From: Leisingera sp. NJS204
GTDB taxonomy: Bacteria > Pseudomonadota > Alphaproteobacteria > Rhodobacterales > Rhodobacteraceae
Assembly: GCF_004123675.1 (NCBI RefSeq)
Contig: NZ_CP035417.1
Coordinates: forward strand, 1 to 64,000
Length of the DNA: 64,000 nucleotides
Reading direction: 5' to 3'
Shown here piece after piece: positions 19,176 through 26,957 of this stretch. Each line of letters starts with the position of its first letter. Position 1 is the stretch's first letter. The translations under genes and the position numbers were made by a program. A model generated the notes under the pieces. It did no database searches and was not told where the DNA came from. It saw nothing but the letters and a program-made list of their open reading frames with translations.

Positions 19176-20615
19176 ATGATCGAGAAACGCGAATTTTACA
19201 TCAACGGCCAGTGGGCCGCTCCTGCTGCTTCAAACGATTTCGAAGTGGTAAACCCTTCGACGGAAGAACCCTGTGCAGTGATCTCGCTGGGATCCGAGGC
19301 TGATACCAACGCCGCCGTTGCCGCGGCTAAGGCTGCTCTGCCAGGCTGGATGGCGACCCCGGTGGAAGAGCGTATTGCGCTGGTGGAAAAGCTGGTGGAT
19401 GTCTATGAGGCCCGCGCCGAAGATCTGGCACAAGCGATGTCGCTGGAAATGGGCGCACCGATCGATTTGGCGCGCACGTCGCAAGCCGGAGCGGGCAGCT
19501 GGCACCTGCGCAACTTCATCGCCGCGGCCAAGGAGTTCGGCTTTGACGCGCCGCTGAACGACCGAAGCCCCAACGACCGCATCATCCACGAGGCGGTGGG
19601 CGTTTGCGCGCTGATCACGCCGTGGAACTGGCCGATGAATCAGGTGACACTCAAGGTCGGTGCAGCAGCTGTGGCCGGCTGCACGATGGTGCTGAAACCT
19701 TCCGAGCAAAGCCCGCTGAACGCGATGATCTTTGCCGAGCTGATGGATGAGGCCGGCTTCCCTGCGGGCGTGTTCAACCTGGTGAACGGCGACGGCCCGG
19801 GTGTTGGCTCACAGCTGACCACCCATCCGGATGTGGACATGATCTCCTTCACCGGCTCCACCCGGGCGGGTATCGCGATCACCCAAGCTGCGGCTCCGAC
19901 CCTGAAAAAGGTGGATCTGGAGCTGGGTGGCAAAGGCGCCAATGTGATCTTTGAAGATGCTGATGAGAAGGCGGTGAAGCGCGGGGTGCTGCACATGATG
20001 CAAAACACCGGCCAGAGCTGCAACGCGCCGAGCCGGATGCTGGTGCAGAACAGCATTTATGACCGTGTGGTTGCCGAGGCTGCGGAAGTCGCTGCCAAGG
20101 TCGAGGTCGGCCCGGCCAGCCAGGAAGGCCGCCACATCGGCCCGGTCGTGAATGAACTGCAGTGGAACAAGATCCAGGATCTGATCCAGCAGGGCATCGA
20201 CGAAGGCGCCAAACTGGTTGCCGGCGGTACTGGCCGTCCGGACGGGCTGAACAAGGGTTACTATGTAAAGCCCACCGTTTTTGCTGATGTGAACAACCAG
20301 ATGACCATCGCACGCGAAGAAATTTTTGGCCCGGTGCTGTCGATCATTCCCTTTGAGAATGAGGAAGACGCGATCGAAATCGCTAATGACACTCCCTATG
20401 GTCTGACCAATTATGTGCAGACCCAGGATGGCGCCCGCGCCAACCGCATGGCCCGCGCGCTGCGCTCTGGCATGGTTGAGATGAACGGAAAATCCCGCTC
20501 GGCCGGTTCGCCCTTTGGCGGCATGAAGCAGTCCGGCAAAGGCCGCGAAGGCGGTAAATGGGGGATCGAAGATTTCCTCGAAGTGAAGGCTGTCGGCGGC
20601 TGGGCGGCTGAATAG
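19176..20615 (+). CDS. NAD(P)-dependent aldehyde dehydrogenase
   Basis: A 479-residue ALDH-superfamily enzyme. It shows the cofactor-site block PWNWPMNQVTLKVGAA and KPSEQSPLNA, the general-base Glu motif LELGGKGANVIFEDAD near residue 250, the nucleophile Cys motif NTGQSCNAPSRMLVQ near residue 285, and EEIFGPVLSIIPFENEEDAIEIAN near 380. The substrate cannot be told from sequence. ATG 19176 is preceded by TTGGGAGATCC; the in-frame extension to 19074 would cross the promoter region. Followed by a strong terminator, so it is monocistronic. Confidence 0.92.
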   Translation: MIEKREFYINGQWAAPAASNDFEVVNPSTEEPCAVISLGSEADTNAAVAAAKAALPGWMATPVEERIALVEKLVDVYEARAEDLAQAMSLEMGAPIDLARTSQAGAGSWHLRNFIAAAKEFGFDAPLNDRSPNDRIIHEAVGVCALITPWNWPMNQVTLKVGAAAVAGCTMVLKPSEQSPLNAMIFAELMDEAGFPAGVFNLVNGDGPGVGSQLTTHPDVDMISFTGSTRAGIAITQAAAPTLKKVDLELGGKGANVIFEDADEKAVKRGVLHMMQNTGQSCNAPSRMLVQNSIYDRVVAEAAEVAAKVEVGPASQEGRHIGPVVNELQWNKIQDLIQQGIDEGAKLVAGGTGRPDGLNKGYYVKPTVFADVNNQMTIAREEIFGPVLSIIPFENEEDAIEIANDTPYGLTNYVQTQDGARANRMARALRSGMVEMNGKSRSAGSPFGGMKQSGKGREGGKWGIEDFLEVKAVGGWAAE

Positions 20616-20640
20616 TTCCGCAGCTTATGAAATCATGGAG

Positions 20641-20670
20641 AGCCGCCTGTCCGGGCGGCTTTCCTTTTTT
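20641..20670 (+). terminator. Terminator after the aldehyde dehydrogenase gene
   Basis: Stem AGCCGCC / GGCGGCT followed by TTCCTTTTTT, 25 bases after the stop codon. Confidence 0.9.
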
Positions 20671-20790
20671 ACGGGGATTTGGGGCATCGGCAGTGCTCCC
20701 GCGTCTTCATTCCCCCCGGCTGCGCCGGGCGGCCCTCAGCCTTGGGCGTGGCCCGTGCTGCGCACGGGCAGGGGGCCTGCGCGGGGTTGG

Positions 20791-21087
20791 TCAGAAATAG
20801 GCTCTAAGCAGGTAGATCGCTGCTATTCCCGCAGCCATGGTCAAGGGCAGGCTGCGGGTGGCAAGAGCCACTGCCAGTGCCACCGCGCCCGATGCCCATT
20901 CCTGCGGGCCGCCCTGCATCAAAAGGTAGGTGACCAGTGACAGGATCAGGCAGCCCGGCAGCGCCTTCAGACCATGCGCCCAAGGGCCGTGATCCGGCAG
21001 CCGTTGGCCTAGGAGGTAACCAGACAGCCGTACCGCAAAAGTAGCCGCTGCCAGCCCGAGAATCAGGATCCATGTTTCAGTCATCAT
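20791..21087 (-). CDS. azlD: AzlD-type small subunit of branched-chain amino acid exporter
   Basis: A 98-residue hydrophobic protein with three to four membrane helices (ILILGLAAATFAVRLSGYLLG, LPGCLILSLVTYLLMQGG, ALAVALATRSLPLTMAAGIAAIYLL), matching the AzlD family. AzlC and AzlD together form the AzlCD/BrnFE-type exporter of branched-chain or related amino acids. Its start overlaps the end of azlC by 11 bases, so translation is coupled. Confidence 0.88.
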   Translation of the reverse strand: MMTETWILILGLAAATFAVRLSGYLLGQRLPDHGPWAHGLKALPGCLILSLVTYLLMQGGPQEWASGAVALAVALATRSLPLTMAAGIAAIYLLRAYF

Positions 21088-21790
21088 TCAGCACTCCGGC
21101 AAGAACCGCTCCGCTTAGACCGCCCAGGATCAGTGTCCAGGTAGGGTCCAGCGGCGTTAACAGGCCGGTCAGCAATACGATGGCCACAGAACCGGCCCAG
21201 GGCAAAAGCATGGTTGAGCCGCTCCACAGCGACCGGAGAATGGCGATGAAAGCTGCGGTGAAGGCAAAATCCATACCCAGGGCCTTGGGGTCTGGCACAG
21301 TGTTTGCAAATCCCGCGCCTGCCGCTGTGGACAGCACCCAGACTGCAATCAGCCCGATGCCGCCGCCAATCAAGTACCAGTAGCCGGCTTGATGGCCCCG
21401 GGCGCGCATCGCGTGCATCAGGGCCCAATTCTCGTCGGTGGCCAGATGCACCCCTAACAGCACTTGCCACCAGGGCCGGCCGGAATACTCATCCCGCAGC
21501 GAGGCGGTGATCAGAAGCAGCCGCAGGTTCAGTGCCAGCCCGGCCAGAATGGCGGCACCCGCGCCGGTGCCGGCAACCAGCCGCTCCACTGCGATGATCT
21601 GTGAAGATCCGGCAAAGACGATGGTGCCCATTATTCCGGTCTGCAGCCCGTCCATGCTTGCCTGTGCTGCAAGCAGGCCGAATGCCAGCCCATAGACAGC
21701 AACGCCGGCAGCCAATGGCAGGATATCCCGCAGCCCGCAGGTCAGCTGGCTGAAGGCGGGGGACCGGGCGGAGATGTTCTGGATTGCCAT
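21077..21790 (-). CDS. azlC: AzlC-family branched-chain amino acid exporter large subunit
   Basis: A 237-residue membrane protein. The N-terminal part GLRDILPLAAGVAVYGLAFGLLAAQAS and GIMGTIVFAGSSQIIAVERL is characteristic of AzlC, followed by NLRLLLITASLRDEY and TDENWALMHAM. I use ATG 21790 (MAIQNISARSPAF); in-frame sequence upstream to 22555 runs through the divergent regulator gene and is not coding. It is the first gene of azlCD, expressed from the intergenic region shared with the XRE-cupin regulator. Confidence 0.9.
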   Translation of the reverse strand: MAIQNISARSPAFSQLTCGLRDILPLAAGVAVYGLAFGLLAAQASMDGLQTGIMGTIVFAGSSQIIAVERLVAGTGAGAAILAGLALNLRLLLITASLRDEYSGRPWWQVLLGVHLATDENWALMHAMRARGHQAGYWYLIGGGIGLIAVWVLSTAAGAGFANTVPDPKALGMDFAFTAAFIAILRSLWSGSTMLLPWAGSVAIVLLTGLLTPLDPTWTLILGGLSGAVLAGVLNDD

Positions 21791-21832
21791 GGAGGGCAGT
21801 TCCTCTGGAAACGGGGCATGATTTCGCTTAAA

Positions 21833-21903
21833 CCGAACGCAAGTTTTGTATATCGAACGGCACGTCCGTTCGTCAAGCCGAACGGAAAGGCGAAATATCG
21901 AAC
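21833..21903. promoter_or_regulatory. Operator cluster of CGAACG repeats between azlC and its regulator
   Basis: The 113-base divergent promoter region contains an inverted repeat CGAACGG-CACGT-CCGTTCG at 21854-21872 and further copies of the half-site: CCGAACG at 21833-21839 and CCGAACGG at 21878-21885, plus ATATCGAAC twice (21850 region and 21895-21903, the second abutting the regulator ATG). Four copies in about 70 bases point to cooperative binding of the adjacent XRE-cupin protein and to autoregulation. Confidence 0.6.
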
Positions 21904-22452
21904 ATGTCAGCGCCCCATCAAATGATTGCTGCCGCCATCCAGCGTGAGCGCAGCCGCGCGGGGATGTCGCTGTCGGGGCTGGCAGCCCAGGCTGGAATTG
22001 CAAAATCAACCCTTTCGCAGCTTGAAGCCGGTAACGGAAATCCCAGTGTCGAGACGCTTTGGGCACTGGCCGCAGCGCTGGACGTTCCGCTGAGCTTGCT
22101 GTTTGAAACGGAGGCACCCGCGACCAAGCTGATCCGCGCGAGCGAAGGTGAAGTGCTGGAGTCGGAGCAGTCAGACTTTGCTGCCGTCCTCTTGTCCCGC
22201 AGCCCGCCGAATGTGCGCCGGGATGTCTATCGCGTGGTGATGCAGCCGGGAGAGATCCGCCGCGCCGCGCCGCACCCGCGCGGCACAGTGGAGCATATGC
22301 TGGTCTGTTCCGGGCAGATGCGGGCAGGGCTGGAAGGGCAGGAGGAGCTGCTGTGGCCGGGCGATTACTACAGCTTTCCCGGCGACCACCCGCATAGCTA
22401 TGAGGCGACGCGGTCCGGCACATTGTTCCTGATGGTGATGGAGGCGCCCTGA
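21904..22452 (+). CDS. XRE-family regulator with C-terminal cupin domain
   Basis: A 182-residue regulator: helix-turn-helix in residues about 8-62 (RERSRAGMSLSGLAAQAGIA, STLSQLEAGNGNPSVETLWALAAAL) and a cupin sensor domain in the C-terminal half (HPRGTVEHMLVCSGQMRAGL, LLWPGDYYSFPGDHPHSYEA). This architecture is common for repressors of amino-acid exporters. It is divergent from azlCD and surrounded by repeated CGAACG sites, so I infer that it controls azlCD in response to a small ligand, probably an amino acid. The ATG directly follows a half-site. Confidence 0.9.
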   Translation: MSAPHQMIAAAIQRERSRAGMSLSGLAAQAGIAKSTLSQLEAGNGNPSVETLWALAAALDVPLSLLFETEAPATKLIRASEGEVLESEQSDFAAVLLSRSPPNVRRDVYRVVMQPGEIRRAAPHPRGTVEHMLVCSGQMRAGLEGQEELLWPGDYYSFPGDHPHSYEATRSGTLFLMVMEAP

Positions 22453-22461
22453 CCGGGGCCC

Positions 22462-23115
22462 TCAGAACTCCGGCTTCACCCGGAATTTCAGCGACTCGCC
22501 GCTGTCCGGGTGTTTGATCCGCAGTTCCTGGGAATGCAGCATGAGCCGCGGACACTCCTTTGCCGCACCGCTGGCATAAAGCGGGTCGCCCAGGATCGGG
22601 TGGCCCAGCGACAGCATATGCACCCGCAGCTGATGAGTGCGCCCGGTCTTCGGTGTCAGCCGCACCCGGGTAGCACCGTCCTCGTATTTAATCACCCGCC
22701 AGTCGGTGACGGCAGGCTTGCCGCTCTCATTGCAGACCATCTGTTTTGGCCGGTTCGGCCAATCCACAATCAGCGGCAGTTCCACTGTGCCGCTGCGCGG
22801 CTCCAGCCTGCCAGCCACCTGCGCCACATAGGCCTTTTTCGCCGTGCGCTTTTCAAACTGCATCGACAGATGCCGCTGCGCATGCGGGGTGAGACCGAAC
22901 ACCATCACACCCGACGTATCCCGGTCCAGCCGATGAACCAGCAACGCCTCGGGGAATACGGTCTGAATGCGTGTGATCAGGCAATCGGCCAGATGCGCGC
23001 CGCGGCCTGGTACCGACAGCAGCCCGGCAGGCTTGTTTACCGCCAGCAGCTCGGCGTCGTGGTGCAGGATCTCCAGCGGGTCCTGCGGCGGGGTGTATTC
23101 GCTTGAAACGGCCAT
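22462..23115 (-). CDS. RluA-family pseudouridine synthase
   Basis: A 217-residue single-domain pseudouridine synthase without an S4 domain. It contains LLAVNKPAGLLSVPG near residue 22, the catalytic-Asp motif VHRLDRDTSGVMVFG near residue 60 and the C-terminal RVRLTPKTGRTHQLRVHMLSLGHPILGDPLYA. The size and layout fit the RluA/TruC (23S rRNA and tRNA) subgroup. ATG 23115 (MAVSSEYTPPQDPLEIL) is chosen; a longer start at 23175 adds 20 poorly conserved residues. It converges on the XRE-cupin gene with 9 bases between the stops. Confidence 0.9.
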   Translation of the reverse strand: MAVSSEYTPPQDPLEILHHDAELLAVNKPAGLLSVPGRGAHLADCLITRIQTVFPEALLVHRLDRDTSGVMVFGLTPHAQRHLSMQFEKRTAKKAYVAQVAGRLEPRSGTVELPLIVDWPNRPKQMVCNESGKPAVTDWRVIKYEDGATRVRLTPKTGRTHQLRVHMLSLGHPILGDPLYASGAAKECPRLMLHSQELRIKHPDSGESLKFRVKPEF

Positions 23116-23279
23116 GACCGCCTGCCTAGCGCCACTGGCAGGCAGGGGCAAGCACTGGCCTGAACCGGTCCCCATGGGGCTTCTTTCCAGGCTTTCCTTC
23201 GGGACCTGGCATTTGCTAAATTGACACTGTCCCGGCGATCCGGTAACTGGCGCGCCTCACATACACATGGGGACTAGGC

Positions 23280-24191
23280 ATGGCACGCAAACGCAAAGGG
23301 CGCGATATTTCCGGCTGGCTGGTGGTGGACAAGCCCGCGGGGCTGACCAGCACGGCAGTTGTGAACAAGGTGCGCTGGGCGCTGGATGCCAAGAAGGCAG
23401 GCCATGCGGGCACCCTGGACCCCGAGGCAACCGGTGTTCTGGCCGTGGCGCTGGGCGAGGCAACCAAGACTGTGCCTTATATAACCGACGCGTTGAAGGC
23501 CTATACCTTCACTGTGCGGCTGGGTTCTGCAACCAATACCGACGATGCCGAGGGCGAGGTGATTGCCGAAAGCGCCGAGCGCCCCACCGACGAACAGATT
23601 AAGGATGCGCTGCTGCCGTTCCTGGGCGAGATCATGCAGGTGCCGCCCAAGTTCTCCGCGGTGAAGATTGACGGCCAGCGTGCTTACAAGCTGGCGCGTG
23701 ACGGCGAAGAGGTAGAGCTTTCTGCCCGCCCGCTGTGGGTTGAAGAGCTGATCCTGCTGGACCGTCCCGACGAAGACCACGTGGTGCTGGAGATGACCTG
23801 CGGCAAAGGCGGATATGTGCGCTCAATCGCCCGCGATCTGGGTGCGGCGCTGGGCTGCCATGGCCATGTGAAGCAGCTTCGGCGGACCTGGTCCGGCCCG
23901 TTTGATGCCGAAGACGGCGTCTCGCTGGAACTGGTGGATGATTTGGCGAAATCCACTGATCTGGATCAGTATCTGCGGCCTCTGGAAGAAGGGCTTGCCG
24001 ACCTGCCCGAGCTGAAATGCACTCCGCAGGGTGCAGTGCGCTTGCGCAATGGCAACCCGGGCATGGTGATGGCCGCGGATGTGGAGTACGGCGATGAAGC
24101 TTGGGCTTCGCTGGACGGGCAGGCGGTGGCTGTGGGGATCTACAAGGCTGGTGAATTGCACCCGAGCCGGGTGTTTGTGCAGCCGGAATGA
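23280..24191 (+). CDS. truB: tRNA pseudouridine-55 synthase
   Basis: Makes pseudouridine at position 55 in the T-loop of tRNAs. The 303-residue product begins [23 protein letters not shown] and carries the catalytic motif [16 protein letters not shown] with Asp near residue 44, plus [21 protein letters not shown] and [15 protein letters not shown]. The ATG overlaps a gggga ribosome-binding region. Upstream TTGACA at 23221 could be a -35 box, with no convincing -10. It is separate from rbfA, rpsO and pnp, which often share an operon with it. Confidence 0.96.
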   Translation: MARKRKGRDISGWLVVDKPAGLTSTAVVNKVRWALDAKKAGHAGTLDPEATGVLAVALGEATKTVPYITDALKAYTFTVRLGSATNTDDAEGEVIAESAERPTDEQIKDALLPFLGEIMQVPPKFSAVKIDGQRAYKLARDGEEVELSARPLWVEELILLDRPDEDHVVLEMTCGKGGYVRSIARDLGAALGCHGHVKQLRRTWSGPFDAEDGVSLELVDDLAKSTDLDQYLRPLEEGLADLPELKCTPQGAVRLRNGNPGMVMAADVEYGDEAWASLDGQAVAVGIYKAGELHPSRVFVQPE

Positions 24192-24232
24192 TCTGCCTGG
24201 AACCGGTCGAGACCGTCTGAACAATACAGTTG

Positions 24233-25543
24233 CTAGGCTTGCGCCTTTGCGAACAGCGCGAGCCCGCTGCGGCGTCCGCGCAATTGCTCCGCCGGCAGCG
24301 CGGTCCAGCCGCCGCGCGCGGGCTCTGTACCGGCTTCCTGCAGCAAGGTTGCAGACGCGATCAGCGCCGTGTCATTTGTCTTGGTCAGCTGCTCCAGCCG
24401 CGCCGCAGTGTTCACCGTGTCTCCGAACACGGAATATTCCAGCCGTGCAGGTGTGCCGGTGACACCCGAAAACACCTCACCCCAATGCACTCCGATCCCA
24501 GCGGCCAGGCCGGTCTCTCCAGTAGCCTCCCGTTCCTGGCGCCAAGCCTCCATTTCCACAAGCAGCCCTTCGGCGCAATCCAGCGCCCGCGCTGCAGCCC
24601 GTTCACCCTCAAACAGGATCATCGCTGCGTCGCCGATGTATTTGTCGATCAGACCGCCAGTCCGGCCAGCCACCAATTCGACACGGGTGCGGAACTCGGT
24701 GATCAGCCTGCTGACATCTTGCGGCTCGCGGCCCTCGCACCAGCTGGTGAAACCGCGGATATCAATGAATAGGATCGCCATTTTCTGCTGGCGGCCTTCC
24801 TGCAACGCCTCCAGCCCGCCGCCGGCAAGGCGGCCCGCCATCTGGGCCGGCAGATAACGAGTCAGATTGGCCTTCTGCCGCGTTTCTTCTATGGAGCGGT
24901 GCAGAAGGCCCCGCATCCGAAGTGCCGCCACCATCAGCACCAAACCAGCCAGCGCCACCATCAGCACCCGCATCAGATTGGGGGGTGTGGCCATGGCCAG
25001 ATGCACCCGCTGCATGGCAGCGTCAGAGACGATTGCCGGTTCCCACAGAACCAGCCACAAAAGTCCGGCCGCAACCAGCAGCACTTGGTATCCCAGCAGC
25101 AGAGGGTTGAAACGCAACACGCCAAAAGCCAGGATCAGCGGTGCCATCCAGGCCGAAGGCATGGCAAAGACAACTTCGCCGGACAGCCCGGAATTCACCA
25201 AAGACAACCAGGAATTCAGGAAAAGAAAGACACCGTCCGCGGTCACTGCAGCCCAGATCATCCAGTGCTGGAACACGCCTTTGCGGATAGCCGCAAAACT
25301 CAGGACTCCAACCGTAAGATAGGCAAGTAGGGTTGCCGCCGCCAGGCCGACTTGGTGCCAGAGGTAGTCCTGGCCCACCGTCTGCACTGCATCAACCGCA
25401 AGAACCAAGGCCGCCAGCAGCCCGGCAGACACGGCAATCCGCAAGAGTGCCACAATGCGCTCGGCTTCTAATTCCGCCGCACGCAGCAGCACCGCCCCGC
25501 CGGGGTTGAGGTTGCCCGCGCCTGAAACCAGCGGCAACCGCAT
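24233..25543 (-). CDS. Membrane-bound class III adenylate/guanylate cyclase
   Basis: A 436-residue protein with about six membrane helices in residues 25-215 and a C-terminal class III cyclase domain (about 250-420). Metal-binding and catalytic positions are present: AILFIDIRGFTSWCEG (first Asp), DKYIGDAAMILFEGE (second Asp) and YSVFGDTVNTAARLEQL (Asn and Arg of the catalytic core). It likely makes cAMP in response to a membrane signal. The start codon abuts the rmuC stop codon, so it is the last gene of a mutL-rmuC-cyclase unit. It converges on truB. Confidence 0.9.
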   Translation of the reverse strand: MRLPLVSGAGNLNPGGAVLLRAAELEAERIVALLRIAVSAGLLAALVLAVDAVQTVGQDYLWHQVGLAAATLLAYLTVGVLSFAAIRKGVFQHWMIWAAVTADGVFLFLNSWLSLVNSGLSGEVVFAMPSAWMAPLILAFGVLRFNPLLLGYQVLLVAAGLLWLVLWEPAIVSDAAMQRVHLAMATPPNLMRVLMVALAGLVLMVAALRMRGLLHRSIEETRQKANLTRYLPAQMAGRLAGGGLEALQEGRQQKMAILFIDIRGFTSWCEGREPQDVSRLITEFRTRVELVAGRTGGLIDKYIGDAAMILFEGERAAARALDCAEGLLVEMEAWRQEREATGETGLAAGIGVHWGEVFSGVTGTPARLEYSVFGDTVNTAARLEQLTKTNDTALIASATLLQEAGTEPARGGWTALPAEQLRGRRSGLALFAKAQA

Positions 25544-26926
25544 CTACTCCTCCGCCAGCAGCGCCACCTGGCGCGGCTCGACTTCCACCTGGCCAGGATC
25601 TTCCAGTTCCGCGCCGTTAGCCACCACGCCCATTGCCTCGAACCGGCGGGCCGAAGGCAGCACGCGGGCCTCCAATGAGCCAACGGCCTTGTTGTAGTTG
25701 TTCACCGATGACGACAGTGACTTGCCGACGGAGGCCAGGTTCTTGGAAAACGTCGCCAGCCGGTCATAGAGTTCTTTGGCAGTCTTTTGCACTTCGATTG
25801 CGTTTTCCGCCATCTTCTCCTGCTGCCAGCCATAGGCAATGGACTTGACCAGCGCCATCAGGGTGGTTGGCGTGGCGATCAGAACCTTGTTTTCAAAGGC
25901 ATATTCAATCAATCCCGGATCCGCCTCCACTGCCGCGGACACGAAGGTCTCACCGGGGATGAACATCACCACAAAGTCCGGCGTCTCTCCCAGCGCGCTT
26001 TGATAGGATTTCGACGCAAGCTGACGCACATGGGTTTTCACATGGCCCGAATGGCGCAGCAGCGCCTGCTGCTGCTGATCGGGCGTTTCGGCCTCCAACG
26101 CGTCCAGATAGCCTTCCAGCGGGGTCTTGGCATCCACTACGATGCTCTTGCCGCCGGGGATGCGCACTATTGCATCGGGGCGGCGCAGACCGTCATCGGT
26201 GCCGACGCTTTTCTCCAGCTCATAGTCAACATGCTCGGCCATCCCGGCCATCTCAAAAACCTGACGCAGCTGCATCTCGCCCCAACGGCCGCGGGTCTTG
26301 GGCGCGCGCAGGGCTTGCACCAGCTTGCGGGTCTCGCCGCCCAACGCCGCCTGGCCATCGGCCAAATGCTTTACCTGCGTCTGGATCGCGCCATAGGCCT
26401 CATTGCGGGCCTTCTCGATTTCCTTGATCCGCTCACCGAACTGACCCAGCTTCTGATCCAGCGGCTTTACCAAGCCTTCAATCGCTGCGTGGCGCTTGGC
26501 CAGATCCGCATCCGCGGATTTGCTATGTGCCTGAAACCGCTCGCTGACCAGGCTCAGGAAGCTTTCCGAGTTCTGCTTCAGCACGCCCGAGGCCAGCGCC
26601 GCAAATTTGTGCTCCATCTGCGCATTCATCTGCTTGAGCTCTTCCAGCCGCGCTGCATGTTCTGCCTTCAGCGCTTGTACTTGTGCCTCAGCCTGATACC
26701 GGGCGGCACGTTCATTATCGCTGGTGCGGCGCAGGGTTGCCAGCTCATCGTTCAGCTCCGGCAACCGCTTGACCTCCGCCCGAAGCCCGGCCGCCTCCTG
26801 GCTCAGACCTGCATTGGCCTGTTCCAACTGCCGGGCCGCGCCTCGCAGCCGCAGCCCGGCCAGGGCAAAAACAGCGGCCAGACCAGCCAGCGCGTAAATG
26901 GCCCATTGGGCCTGTTCCAGTGTCAC
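25544..26926 (-). CDS. rmuC: RmuC-type DNA recombination protein
   Basis: A 460-residue RmuC: one N-terminal membrane helix (QWAIYALAGLAAVFALAGL), a long coiled coil (about 30-190, rich in E/A/L/R) and a conserved C-terminal nuclease-like domain with GRWGEMQLRQVFEMAGM, RIPGGKSIVVDAKTPLEGYLDALEA and PDFVVMFIPGETFVSAA. RmuC limits inversion at short inverted repeats in E. coli and is an inner-membrane-anchored putative nuclease. It sits 31 bases downstream of mutL, a second DNA-maintenance gene. Confidence 0.93.
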   Translation of the reverse strand: MTLEQAQWAIYALAGLAAVFALAGLRLRGAARQLEQANAGLSQEAAGLRAEVKRLPELNDELATLRRTSDNERAARYQAEAQVQALKAEHAARLEELKQMNAQMEHKFAALASGVLKQNSESFLSLVSERFQAHSKSADADLAKRHAAIEGLVKPLDQKLGQFGERIKEIEKARNEAYGAIQTQVKHLADGQAALGGETRKLVQALRAPKTRGRWGEMQLRQVFEMAGMAEHVDYELEKSVGTDDGLRRPDAIVRIPGGKSIVVDAKTPLEGYLDALEAETPDQQQQALLRHSGHVKTHVRQLASKSYQSALGETPDFVVMFIPGETFVSAAVEADPGLIEYAFENKVLIATPTTLMALVKSIAYGWQQEKMAENAIEVQKTAKELYDRLATFSKNLASVGKSLSSSVNNYNKAVGSLEARVLPSARRFEAMGVVANGAELEDPGQVEVEPRQVALLAEE

Positions 26927-26957
26927 TGCTCGTCCTCCCTTTACCGGGGGTTCTTGT

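Noticed and set aside
23221-23249. TTGACA before truB as a sigma-70 promoter.
   Set aside because: No acceptable -10 hexamer at 16-18 bases; reported only as a remark with truB.
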